Positions 17,748 through 25,181 of a stretch of DNA of 64,000 bases are shown one piece after another. The position numbers were made by a program, and so were the translations under genes. Position 1 is the first letter of the stretch; each line of letters starts with the position of its first letter. The DNA is from Mesorhizobium sp. M8A.F.Ca.ET.218.01.1.1. GTDB lineage: Bacteria; Pseudomonadota; Alphaproteobacteria; Rhizobiales; Rhizobiaceae. The stretch covers positions 62,001 through 126,000 of the forward strand of contig NZ_SRUZ01000010.1 of the NCBI RefSeq assembly GCF_004791165.1. The letters run 5' to 3'. The notes below the pieces were generated by a model. The model saw nothing but the letters and a program-made list of their open reading frames with translations, was not told where the DNA came from and did no database searches.

Positions 17748-18407
17748 TCAGGCCTCGCCTACTTCTGGGACGGGCTCGGGTTTGAGCTCATGCAGCCGGT
17801 GGATGCCAGGCATCTCGATGAAGCCGTCGAGACCGCGGATGGCCCGCGACCATAGACGGATCGTGGGATAAGGATCGAGCGAGACCTCGCCGTCCGGCGC
17901 CAGCGCCACATAGGGGAAACAGGCGATGTCCGCGACCGTCGGCCGGTCCGATGCGAGGAAGCGCTGGCCGCGGATACTCTGTTCTACGAGACCAGCTTCC
18001 AATTCCCGCAGGGCTGCCGTCCCCTGTCCCTTAAGGGCATCGATGTTGCCCGGGCGCAGCAGCATCTCGTGCAGGCGCGCCGCCCCCAGGCTTGCTGTCA
18101 GTCGATGCGAGAACGAAAGCCATTGTTGGACACGCGCCGCTTGCACGGCCGTATCGTTGCCCAGCCATTGCGGTGCCGCCTTTGTAGCGAGGTAGACAAG
18201 CATGGCCGAGGATTCGGTCAGGACGAGGTCGCCGTCCTCAAGGATCGGGATCGAACCCGCCGGGTTGAGCGCCATGAGTTCCGGACCGCGATGCTCGGCA
18301 CCGGGATGGAAGTCGACGGGCCGGATGCTGAGCTTCACCCCTGCCAGCGCCGCCATCAGGCGCACCTTGTAACAGCTCGGCGACAGCACGTAGTCGTAGA
18401 GCTTCAT
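17748..18407 (-). CDS. Glutathione S-transferase-like protein in the Rieske oxygenase operon
   Basis: A 219-residue GST fold: N-terminal thioredoxin-like domain (MKLYDYVLSPSCYKVRLMAALAGV, then ALNPAGSIPILEDGDLVLTESSAML with the cis-Pro and glutathione motif), and a C-terminal helical domain with the DRPTVADIACFPYVAL N-capping box. The start at 18407 overlaps the oxygenase stop by 4 bases. In the NdmCDE methylxanthine demethylase a GST-like subunit (NdmE) holds a Rieske-less oxygenase against a separate Rieske domain. The same three part types are adjacent here, so a structural rather than catalytic role is plausible. Confidence 0.88.
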   Translation of the reverse strand: MKLYDYVLSPSCYKVRLMAALAGVKLSIRPVDFHPGAEHRGPELMALNPAGSIPILEDGDLVLTESSAMLVYLATKAAPQWLGNDTAVQAARVQQWLSFSHRLTASLGAARLHEMLLRPGNIDALKGQGTAALRELEAGLVEQSIRGQRFLASDRPTVADIACFPYVALAPDGEVSLDPYPTIRLWSRAIRGLDGFIEMPGIHRLHELKPEPVPEVGEA

Positions 18408-19249
18408 TGCGCCACCAGTTGCGCGCCGTAGGTGTAGCCATGGCGCTTCAGCCAGCGCCGGTAGGCAACCGAAGTCAGGTCGGCTCGCGTGGGAATCTCC
18501 ATGCCGGGGTCGAGCGGCAGCAACCTCGGGATCTGGTTTTCGAGGATCGACCGGTCCTGGACGAAGATCGTCTGCTGGAAATGGATCAGGTCCGTCATCG
18601 GCGTCTCGTCGTCGAACAGCGCCATCCAGGGCCACACGTCACACAGGTCTTCGGCAAGCGGCTGCACGAACAGCGTAATGACGTCCCATTCGCCGGGATG
18701 CGGCGGGCAGGTCTTGTAGAGGATCGAGCATGTCGGCGCGGGCACGCGATACATGTACTCCGTCGTTATGCCGCCCTCCGCCGACTTCGCGGCCTGCGGC
18801 TGGTAGAACTTCACCTGGGTAGCCCAAACCTCGTCTTCGTCCTCGCGGATTTCGACCTTGTAGTTCTGGACCTCCGTGTGCGGTTCGGAGCCCAATATGT
18901 CGGTGTGGACGAATGGAAAATGCGCAATGTCCAGGAAGTTCTCCACCGCGCGCAATGGCGAACAGCGCACGCGAACCACGCCGACATCGACGAGCCGGCG
19001 GCCAGGCTGATCGGCCTCGGGGATCGCAAACAGCGGCTTTTTCGGATCGCCGAGCGATGACCAGACATGGCCATAGCGGATGCAGGTTGGGAGGACACGT
19101 CCGTTGCCGCCTGTGACCTTGGCGGTTCCGTCTTCGCCGCATCTCACCTCGATGGGCTCGCCCATCAGGGCCGTGCCGCGCCCATGCGCGTCGAGCTGGC
19201 TCGCAAGGCCGACCGGATACCATTCGTCGATCATCGCGTTGCGGGTCAT
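18404..19249 (-). CDS. Rieske-oxygenase catalytic subunit lacking its own Rieske ligands
   Basis: A 281-residue oxygenase with the mononuclear iron site of Rieske non-heme oxygenases: bridging Asp107, His110 and His115 in ENFLDIAHFPFVHTD, and Asp232 in FVQDRSILENQ. The N-terminal part (residues about 8-75) still resembles a Rieske domain in outline (WYPVGLASQL, CIRYGHVWSSLGDP), but no C-x-H/C-x2-H cluster pair is present. The cluster is instead supplied in the preceding gene, which overlaps by ATGA. The C-terminal sequence is of the VanA/NdmA-like demethylase kind. It probably hydroxylates or demethylates the compound taken up by the operon importer. No flavin reductase is encoded in the window. 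Confidence 0.85.
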   Translation of the reverse strand: MTRNAMIDEWYPVGLASQLDAHGRGTALMGEPIEVRCGEDGTAKVTGGNGRVLPTCIRYGHVWSSLGDPKKPLFAIPEADQPGRRLVDVGVVRVRCSPLRAVENFLDIAHFPFVHTDILGSEPHTEVQNYKVEIREDEDEVWATQVKFYQPQAAKSAEGGITTEYMYRVPAPTCSILYKTCPPHPGEWDVITLFVQPLAEDLCDVWPWMALFDDETPMTDLIHFQQTIFVQDRSILENQIPRLLPLDPGMEIPTRADLTSVAYRRWLKRHGYTYGAQLVAQ

Positions 19250-19896
19250 TGGACGGCCCCACCGCTCCGAATTCTCTCGGCCGCCCGCCGCAGCGTTTCG
19301 GCGGCCCTCGACGCGGCGATCCGTTCGGTCGGATTGGCGTCCTCGCCCACCAGAACATGCATAAGCGTCCGGGCTTCACCATCGGGCGCAAGCAGCAGCC
19401 GAAGCGTCAGGCCATCGTTGCTATGGTCGAGCAGGCCTCCCGCGGCCTTCGCGCCCGCGGCCGCCTCCAGCGCCGCGACGTTCGCTTCCACCATCATGGA
19501 ACGCAGCGGGGCAACGCCGTCGAGCCGCGGCGGAGGGGCAGCGGCTTCGCCGGCGGAAATCCAGATGACACCGTCGCCATCCTCGACATGCTGCGTTGCA
19601 ACGCGAATCGTGTCCGGCGGAGTCAGCGCCGGATGAGCGGGAATGCGCAGGCAATTTCCCTCCTGAGCATAGCCCCAGCCGTGATAGATGCAGGACAGGG
19701 TCTCACCGCGTACAAAGCCGTGGGAAAGGCGCATGCCGCGATGGGGGCATCTGTCCGCAAACGCCGATGCTCGGCCCGAACGGCTTCGCCAAAGCGCAAC
19801 CGGCCCAGCCGGGGACTGCGCGGGCATTACGGTTCCCGCCGGCAAGTCCGCGGAGAGGGCAACAGGTATCCATGAGCCGGTCGGATAAGGCGGCAT
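19246..19896 (-). CDS. Stand-alone Rieske [2Fe-2S] protein, partner of the split oxygenase
   Basis: A 216-residue protein with a complete Rieske site: Cys50-x-His52 in CPHRG and Cys69-x2-His72 in CIYHGW, 17 residues apart, as in oxygenase alpha subunits. After about residue 110 the iron-binding catalytic domain is missing; a low-complexity Ala-rich region (AALEAAAGAKAAGG) and a short helical tail follow. The stop overlaps the start of the catalytic-domain gene by 4 bases, so the two are co-translated. It is the first gene of the eight-gene operon running to 11702. No good Shine-Dalgarno is visible before the ATG at 19896; an operator-like palindrome lies at 20012-20027. Confidence 0.85.
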   Translation of the reverse strand: MPPYPTGSWIPVALSADLPAGTVMPAQSPAGPVALWRSRSGRASAFADRCPHRGMRLSHGFVRGETLSCIYHGWGYAQEGNCLRIPAHPALTPPDTIRVATQHVEDGDGVIWISAGEAAAPPPRLDGVAPLRSMMVEANVAALEAAAGAKAAGGLLDHSNDGLTLRLLLAPDGEARTLMHVLVGEDANPTERIAASRAAETLRRAAERIRSGGAVQ

Positions 19897-20011
19897 ACAT
19901 CAACTTTCAAACAACACCAGCATCTTCCTGAGCGCAGCTTCGCGGTCAAGCATATGCTAATAGGCGGGTCACGTTTGCACAACATTTCCTCACGGGCAAT
20001 AATGCCCAAAA

Positions 20012-20027
20012 AAGGTGCATGCACCTT
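20012..20027. promoter_or_regulatory. Candidate GntR operator, site 3 (perfect 16-bp palindrome)
   Basis: AAGGTGCATGCACCTT is a perfect palindrome 116 bases upstream of the Rieske operon start. It shares the AA.TGCATGCA.TT pattern with the two sites beside the GntR gene at 10673 and 10764. This suggests common control of the biuret and purine/Rieske operons. Confidence 0.6.
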
Positions 20028-20053
20028 GGCAGGCAGAAGCCGCAGGCCGGAAA

Positions 20054-20323
20054 CTAGCCCGATTCGCTCTCGATCGGCGCCCGATGGATGGCCTCGACCC
20101 AGACATCGATTGGTCCAAGCGAGCATCCCATCTCCATCATGTCGATGAGTTCGGCCGGGCCGACAATGTCGAGTTCGATGCGATCGGGACCGGCAACGCA
20201 TATGGCCTGCGCGAGCCCGAGCTTGGCGGCATGACGCTCGATCCACGGCAGGAAGGATGCCGCCTCCACATCGCCGAGGATCGTCATGCGCTCCCGCCAG
20301 GGGAATCGATATTGCTCGCTCAC
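20054..20323 (-). CDS. Small acylphosphatase-like protein without the catalytic residues
   Basis: An 89-residue protein. The layout GDVEAASFLPWIERHAAKLGL ... DRIELDIVGPAELIDMMEMGC..GPIDVWVEAIHRA follows the acylphosphatase ferredoxin-like fold. However, the catalytic Arg of the GFR loop is replaced by Leu (SFL), and the Asn that should follow the first helix is absent, so it is probably not an active acylphosphatase. I prefer the GTG at 20323, which has GAGG six bases upstream; a TTG at 20338 is the alternative. It lies just upstream of the Rieske operon in the same direction, with the candidate operator between. Its role is unknown. Confidence 0.6.
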   Translation of the reverse strand: MSEQYRFPWRERMTILGDVEAASFLPWIERHAAKLGLAQAICVAGPDRIELDIVGPAELIDMMEMGCSLGPIDVWVEAIHRAPIESESG

Positions 20324-20541
20324 AGAAAACCTCGGCAATGAAACAGATATCTATCTATCTGCATTGTGCTCAATCGCTGATGCATCTAACCAAGCGCCAT
20401 GAGAAGGTCGAGTGTGGGCTTGTGACCCCTCAGTCGTCTATGACGTCCGCAAAATCCCTGGTCAACATGCGTCCATCGACACTTTGTGAGACAAGACAGA
20501 CTTACCGCTTGCATTAAAACTAGTCCTGCTGCCCGACCTTG

Positions 20542-20643
20542 GGTTCGCCAGACCATACGAGAGAATACGAAGGGAATGGGTTGGCGAACCATCCTCTAAC
20601 ATATTGATTTTCCGTGGAAAACGACGCCCCTCCGGGCCCACCA
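20542..20643 (+). repeat. 102-bp direct repeat, copy A, with internal hairpin and tRNA-like 3' end
   Basis: Copy A matches copy B (28181-28282) at about 89 of 102 positions with no gap, by hand alignment. The first 49 bases form an inverted repeat (GGTTCGCCA ... TGGCGAACC, with inner CCAT/ATGG arms). The last 16 bases are identical to the 3' end of the tRNA at 2130-2145, including CCA. Minus-strand reading frames over both copies give similar but meaningless peptides, so it is not a gene. Confidence 0.75.
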
Positions 20644-20768
20644 TCGTCGTTATTTATCAATGCTTTATGGCCATTTTCTTCCTCGTGTTAGCCAAGTGGG
20701 AGGCGGCGAGCCTCCGCGCATCACTTTGATTTTGTTGCCTTACGGTGGGCTGCTGAGGGCTAAGGGCG
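20644..20768. other. Non-coding part of the 20339-21197 gap
   Basis: The gap 20339-21197 holds copy A of the repeat, a LacI-family gene remnant and the ArsR-regulator promoter. In the remaining bases (20339-20541, 20644-20768 and 21021-21140) I see no gene with a supported start or conserved motif. Confidence 0.5.
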
Positions 20769-21020
20769 TCAAGGGATTGACATATCGAGTGCGCGCTGTG
20801 CGCGCTTCATCCAACCCCGCTCAAACATGGGACTGGGAAAGTCCTGATCGGCTGAGCATGAGGACCTAGCGCTCATCCTGATCAGACCGACGGATCCGCG
20901 CTCAATGATCTCTGTCGGCAAGACGAGCCGTTCTGGGGCGCGCATTTCACCTTTCAAACGGCGCATGAGAAGTTCCGCGACGCTTTTGCCAAGTGCATGG
21001 GCATGCTGACGGCCAGGCAT
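20769..21020 (-). pseudogene. C-terminal remnant of a LacI-family regulator
   Basis: The minus-strand frame reads ALGKSVAELLMRRLKGEMRAP then ERLVLPTEIIERGSVG, the characteristic C-terminus of LacI/PurR-family sugar regulators. The DNA-binding domain and most of the sugar-binding domain are absent, and the sequence upstream carries stops. It lies beside an intact ArsR-type regulator and an arabinoside operon, so it may be a former regulator of such genes. The tail after ERGSVG is not conserved. Confidence 0.6.
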
Positions 21021-21148
21021 TCCCCCGGACTGGTCAACGCAGGCAACGCGCCGCCGTTGTGGCCGTGCTAGTCAACTACTGAATGACGAAGTCGTTACGA
21101 AAGATATGCCAGCCAGGAGGTTCAATTCATAACGCCACCGTCTTTATT

Positions 21149-21169
21149 TGTATCTGATCTGCTGATACA
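21149..21169. promoter_or_regulatory. Inverted repeat before the ArsR-type regulator gene
   Basis: TGTATC and GATACA arms with a 9-base spacer end 28 bases before the ATG at 21198, in an AT-rich stretch. It could be an autoregulatory operator of the regulator. Confidence 0.4.
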
Positions 21170-21197
21170 TAACCCCGTGTGACGACTGCGGGGCCAT

Positions 21198-22124
21198 ATG
21201 TCGAATGAAATCATGGTTGTCGATCCGCTTGAGCGGCTTGACTTGTTGAAGAGCCTCGCGAGCGAGGTCCGGGTCCGGATTCTCGATCTGCTGCACCGCA
21301 AGGGGCCGAAAAACGTCAATCAAGTGGCCGAAGATCTGGGTCTTCCGCAATCAACGATTTCCGCAAACATCCAGGTTCTTGTCGATGTCGGTTTGATCGA
21401 GACGAAATCACAGAAGGCGCGCAAGGGAAGCCAGAAGGTTTGCTATTCGACCTTCTCCGAGTTGGTTGTCGTCTTTAAGGACCGCCCGCCGGCGCAGGAT
21501 CTCGGCGTCATAGAAGTGGCGATGCCGCTTGGACTCTATACGAGATGCGAAGTTTCCGCTCCCTGCGGCCTGTGTTCAAAAGACGGCGTCATCGGACTTC
21601 TCGATGTGCCCGACACCTTCCTCGATCCTGACCGTATGCGGGCAGGGCTGCTGTGGTTCACGCGCGGCTTCGTCGAATACCAGTTTCCCAACAATGCGAC
21701 GCTTGCCAATGCCAAAGTCGGCGGATTGGAACTAGCGATGGAGCTTTCGTCGGAGGTCCCGGGCACATCGAAGGATTGGCCATCGGACATCACGGTAGCG
21801 ATCAACGGACACGAGATAGATACCTGGACGGCCCCAGCCGACTATGGCGACAAGCGCGGCAAGCATACGCCCGGCTGGTGGAAGCTGGCCGGATCGCAAT
21901 ATGGCGACCTCACACACTGGCGCGTCACGAACAACGGCACCTATCGCAACAACAACAAGGTTTCCAAATGCTCGCTGGCTGATCTGGAGCTTGAGCGGCA
22001 CCGCTCGATCCGGATACGAATCGGCGTGAAGGAAGATGCGCGTCACCCCGGCGGCATAAACATCTTCGGTAGCGGCTTCGGCAATTACAGCAACGACATC
22101 GTTCTGCGCCTGCTGAAGGCTTGA
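21198..22124 (+). CDS. ArsR-type winged-helix regulator with sugar-operon-type C-terminal domain
   Basis: A 308-residue regulator. Residues about 10-90 form an ArsR-like winged helix (LLKSLASEVRVRILDLLHRKGPKNVNQVAEDLGLPQSTISANIQVLVDVGLIE). The large C-terminal part (about 100-308) has a CEVSAPCGLC cysteine cluster and a beta-rich domain with NGHEIDTWTAPADYGDKRGKHTPGWW. This double-domain type is found next to glycosidase and sugar-importer genes, not metal-resistance genes. It is followed by the arabinofuranosidase gene in the same direction and probably senses the imported sugar. The Cys motif might bind a metal. Confidence 0.85.
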   Translation: MSNEIMVVDPLERLDLLKSLASEVRVRILDLLHRKGPKNVNQVAEDLGLPQSTISANIQVLVDVGLIETKSQKARKGSQKVCYSTFSELVVVFKDRPPAQDLGVIEVAMPLGLYTRCEVSAPCGLCSKDGVIGLLDVPDTFLDPDRMRAGLLWFTRGFVEYQFPNNATLANAKVGGLELAMELSSEVPGTSKDWPSDITVAINGHEIDTWTAPADYGDKRGKHTPGWWKLAGSQYGDLTHWRVTNNGTYRNNNKVSKCSLADLELERHRSIRIRIGVKEDARHPGGINIFGSGFGNYSNDIVLRLLKA

Positions 22125-22199
22125 GAGCGTATTAGGCCCTTGACGGGCGAACGAACTCCGCCCTTAACTGACCCGCGACCCGGATACGGACCGGAAAGT

Positions 22200-22214
22200 C
22201 GGATTGATAATCCG
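22200..22214. promoter_or_regulatory. Perfect short inverted repeat before the arabinofuranosidase gene
   Basis: CGGATT and AATCCG arms with a 3-base spacer lie directly upstream of the GGGAGG ribosome site of the arabinofuranosidase gene. TCGGAT also appears near 23740 (minus strand) before the binding-protein gene, and at 28071 before the ATPase gene. Confidence 0.4.
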
Positions 22215-22228
22215 CAGTGGGAGGGATC

Positions 22229-23734
22229 ATGAAGGCCAGAGTCACGGCGAACGCGGCCTATGCCGTCGCGGATATCGACAAACGTCTTTACGGCTCGTTC
22301 CTCGAGCATCTTGGTCGGGCGGTCTATACGGGCATCTACGAGCCCGGACATCCGCAAGCGGACGCAGAGGGGATGCGCAAGGACGTGATCGAGTTGGTGC
22401 GTGCGCTCGACACGCCGATCTGCCGTTACCCGGGCGGCAACTTCGTGTCCGCCTACAATTGGGAAGACGGCATAGGCCCAAAGGAGAACCGCCCGCGGCG
22501 GCTGGATCTTGCCTGGCGCACCACGGAGCCGAACCTGGTTGGAATCCACGAATTCGCCGACTGGGCCGAAAAGGCCGGCACCGAGATGATGCTTGCGGTC
22601 AATCTCGGTTCCCGCGGCCTCGACGAGGCGCGGGCGTTCGTTGAATACGTCAACCACCCGAGCGGCAGCTACTGGTCCGACCTCAGGGCCAAGAACGGAC
22701 GCGCGCAGCCCTGGAACTGCCGCCTCTGGTGTCTCGGCAATGAAATGGACGGTCCCTGGCAGGTCGGCCACAAGTCGGCGGAAGAATACGGCCATCTGGC
22801 CAACGAGACGGCCAAGGCGTTGCGCGGCCTCGACCCAACGGTGGAACTGGTCGTCTGCGGCTCGTCGCATTCCAATATGCCGACCTATCCGCAGTGGGAA
22901 GCAACCGTGTTGGAAGCGACCTACGAGCAGGTCGACTACATCTCTCTCCACATGTATTTCGAAAACTACGAGAAGAATACGGCCGAATATCTCGCTCTTC
23001 CGGCGAAACTCGACCGCTACATTGGCACGGTCTCCGGCATCATCGACTACGTGAAGGCCAAGACCCGCTCGAAGCGGGAGGTGAAGATCTCCTTCGACGA
23101 GTGGAACGTCTGGTACCATCAGCGCAAGCGGGACGCCGAGCGTATGCGCGGCTGGGACTGGCCGGAAGCGCCCAGGCTTCTGGAAGACATCTACAATTTC
23201 GAGGACGTGCTGCAGGTCGGCTGCATCATCAACACCTTCATTCGACGGTCGGATATTGTTCGCATCGCCTGCATTGCGCAGCTGGTGAACGTAATCGCGC
23301 CGATCATGACCGATCCCGGCGGCAGCGCCTGGCGGCAGACGATCTACTGGCCTTTTATGCTGGCCTCCAAGCACGGCCGCGGCACCGCGCTGCAGCTCGC
23401 GGTCGAGGTGCCTACCTATGACGCGGCCGCTGCCGACAAGGTGCCATGGCTCGACATTGCGGGCGTGCATAATTCGAACGCCGGCACGCTGACCTTCTTC
23501 GCAATCAACCGGCATGGGTCCGAGACGATAGAGGCCGACGTCGCCCTAGAGCGGTTCGCCGCCAAGTCCATCGAGCATACGATCATCCGTCATGACGATC
23601 TCGAGGCCTGCAACACGAAGGACGCGCCGGACAACGTATCACCGGTCAAAGGCAATGGGGCAGCGCTCAGCGGCAAGGGAATGACGCTGAACTTGCCGCC
23701 GCACTCCTATTCGATGGTGCGCGTGACACTTTGA
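22229..23734 (+). CDS. abfA: GH51 alpha-L-arabinofuranosidase
   Basis: A 501-residue intracellular glycosidase that releases L-arabinose from arabino-oligosaccharides. The GH51 catalytic barrel shows the acid/base Glu172 in CLGNEMDGPWQ and the nucleophile Glu291 in ISFDEWNVWYH, plus the N-terminal YGSFLEHLGRAVYTGIY and RYPGGNF motifs. A C-terminal beta-sandwich follows, ending LPPHSYSMVRVTL. There is no signal peptide. The ATG at 22229 is preferred because GGGAGG lies just upstream; the frame also has a GTG at 22217 that would place the start inside that site. It lies between its likely regulator and the sugar importer genes. Confidence 0.95.
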   Translation: MKARVTANAAYAVADIDKRLYGSFLEHLGRAVYTGIYEPGHPQADAEGMRKDVIELVRALDTPICRYPGGNFVSAYNWEDGIGPKENRPRRLDLAWRTTEPNLVGIHEFADWAEKAGTEMMLAVNLGSRGLDEARAFVEYVNHPSGSYWSDLRAKNGRAQPWNCRLWCLGNEMDGPWQVGHKSAEEYGHLANETAKALRGLDPTVELVVCGSSHSNMPTYPQWEATVLEATYEQVDYISLHMYFENYEKNTAEYLALPAKLDRYIGTVSGIIDYVKAKTRSKREVKISFDEWNVWYHQRKRDAERMRGWDWPEAPRLLEDIYNFEDVLQVGCIINTFIRRSDIVRIACIAQLVNVIAPIMTDPGGSAWRQTIYWPFMLASKHGRGTALQLAVEVPTYDAAAADKVPWLDIAGVHNSNAGTLTFFAINRHGSETIEADVALERFAAKSIEHTIIRHDDLEACNTKDAPDNVSPVKGNGAALSGKGMTLNLPPHSYSMVRVTL

Positions 23735-23848
23735 GTTAATATCCGAGTATCAGATATATACCGTAAAATCCGTTGCAGGCGAAGTGGTTTGGTGTAGCAT
23801 TGAAACGTTCAAGGCGGATCTAACCGCCGTACTCGGGAGGAAGCTGAG

Positions 23849-25123
23849 ATGAACTTTCGCAAGATGATGGCCCTAGCGGTGGTTGCGGCCGGAGGATTTT
23901 GGGCCGTCGCGGCCCAGGCCGAAGAAACCGTCGCATGGTGGGATTTCCTCGGCGGCGGTGACGGCGTGCGCATGAAGCAGATGATCTCCGACTTCAACGC
24001 CGCCCACGCCGGCAAGATCAAGATCGACGCCACGACGCTGGAGTGGGGCACGCCCTTCTACGCGAAGGTGCAGACCTCGGCCGCGGTCGGTGAGGCGCCT
24101 GACGTCATGACCTATCATGCCAGCCGCATCCCCTTGGCGGTGAGCCAGGACATTCTCGAAGAAATCACCGCCGACGATATGAGCAAGATGGGCCTCTCGG
24201 CCTCGGACTTCGCCCAGACGACGATGGGCGCCGTGACGGTCGACGGCAAGCAATACGCGGTGCCGCTCGATACCCATCCGATCGTCCTGTACTACAATCG
24301 CGTCCTCCTGAAGAAGGCAGGCGTGCTCGGCGACGACGGCCGTCCCGTGGGTATGAGAAACAAGGAGGAATTCACCGCGACACTGCAGAAGTTGAAGGAT
24401 GCCGGCGTCGAGTTCCCGCTGGGCAGCGTCACCGCCGACGGCAACTTCATGTACCGCACCATTTATTCGCTGGTGTGCCAGCAAGGCGGCGAGCTTCTGA
24501 CGGGCAACGAGTTCCTCGCCGGCGACAATCCTCAAAAGCTGGCGAAAGCGTTAGCGGTCCTGCAAGGGTGGACGAAAGCCGGGCTGCAGTCGACCTATAC
24601 GGACTATCCCGCGACCGTCGCCCTGTTCACCTCGGGCAAGGCCGCGATGATGATCAACGGCGTCTGGGAAGTTCCCACGATGACCGACCTCGCCAAGCAA
24701 GGCAAGCTGTTCGACTGGGGCGCCGTCGAGATCCCGGTGATCTTCGACAAGCCATGCACCTATGCGGACAGCCATTCATTCGCAATCCCGAAGAACAAGG
24801 GCAAGGAAATCAGCCCGGAAAAGCGTGCTGCCGTTCTCGAGGTGATCTCCTGGATGGACAAGCACTCGCTGTTCTGGGCCACGGCAGGGCACATCCCGGC
24901 CTACAAGCCAGTCACCGAAACCGGTGAATACAAGGCAATGGAGCCCAATGCGACCTACTCGACGCTGACGGCCAACATGATCTTCGATCCGAAGTCGCCC
25001 AAGGCTGGTGTCGCCGGGCCGATCTTCGACATCATGTCAAATTATTTTGTGCCGACCCTCAATGGAGAGATGGACCCCGGCGAGGCGGTGAAATCCATCA
25101 AGGAAGAGTTGAACAGCATGTAG
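23849..25123 (+). CDS. ABC sugar importer, extracellular solute-binding protein (family 1)
   Basis: A 424-residue periplasmic sugar-binding protein. A Sec signal peptide (MNFRKMMALAVVAAGG... cut near AQA-EE) precedes a family 1 binding domain with VAWWDFLGGGDGVRMKQMISDFN and VPLDTHPIVLYYNRVLLKKAGV, the usual hinge-region blocks. GGGAGG lies before the ATG. The 114-base gap before it is AT-rich and probably holds its own promoter. The genes for the two permeases follow after a strong hairpin. The cargo is probably an arabinose-containing oligosaccharide, from context. Confidence 0.92.
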   Translation: MNFRKMMALAVVAAGGFWAVAAQAEETVAWWDFLGGGDGVRMKQMISDFNAAHAGKIKIDATTLEWGTPFYAKVQTSAAVGEAPDVMTYHASRIPLAVSQDILEEITADDMSKMGLSASDFAQTTMGAVTVDGKQYAVPLDTHPIVLYYNRVLLKKAGVLGDDGRPVGMRNKEEFTATLQKLKDAGVEFPLGSVTADGNFMYRTIYSLVCQQGGELLTGNEFLAGDNPQKLAKALAVLQGWTKAGLQSTYTDYPATVALFTSGKAAMMINGVWEVPTMTDLAKQGKLFDWGAVEIPVIFDKPCTYADSHSFAIPKNKGKEISPEKRAAVLEVISWMDKHSLFWATAGHIPAYKPVTETGEYKAMEPNATYSTLTANMIFDPKSPKAGVAGPIFDIMSNYFVPTLNGEMDPGEAVKSIKEELNSM

Positions 25124-25130
25124 GGCTCAA

Positions 25131-25164
25131 GGCTGGGGCCGCCCCGCCCAGGGCGGCCCCAGCC
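25131..25164 (+). terminator. Strong intercistronic hairpin after the binding-protein gene
   Basis: A perfect 14-bp GC-rich stem (25131-25144 with 25151-25164, 6-base loop) lies between the binding-protein stop and the permease start and is not followed by a T run. In sugar importer operons such stems protect the upstream mRNA or weaken read-through, so the binding protein is made in excess over the permeases. Confidence 0.7.
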
Positions 25165-25181
25165 GTGTTCGAGGAAGAGCC

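Noticed and set aside
20386..20644. Minus-strand frames of 60-68 codons over repeat copy A
   Set aside because: The same kind of peptide arises from copy B at 28089-28452; the frames simply read through the hairpin repeat and have no ribosome sites.
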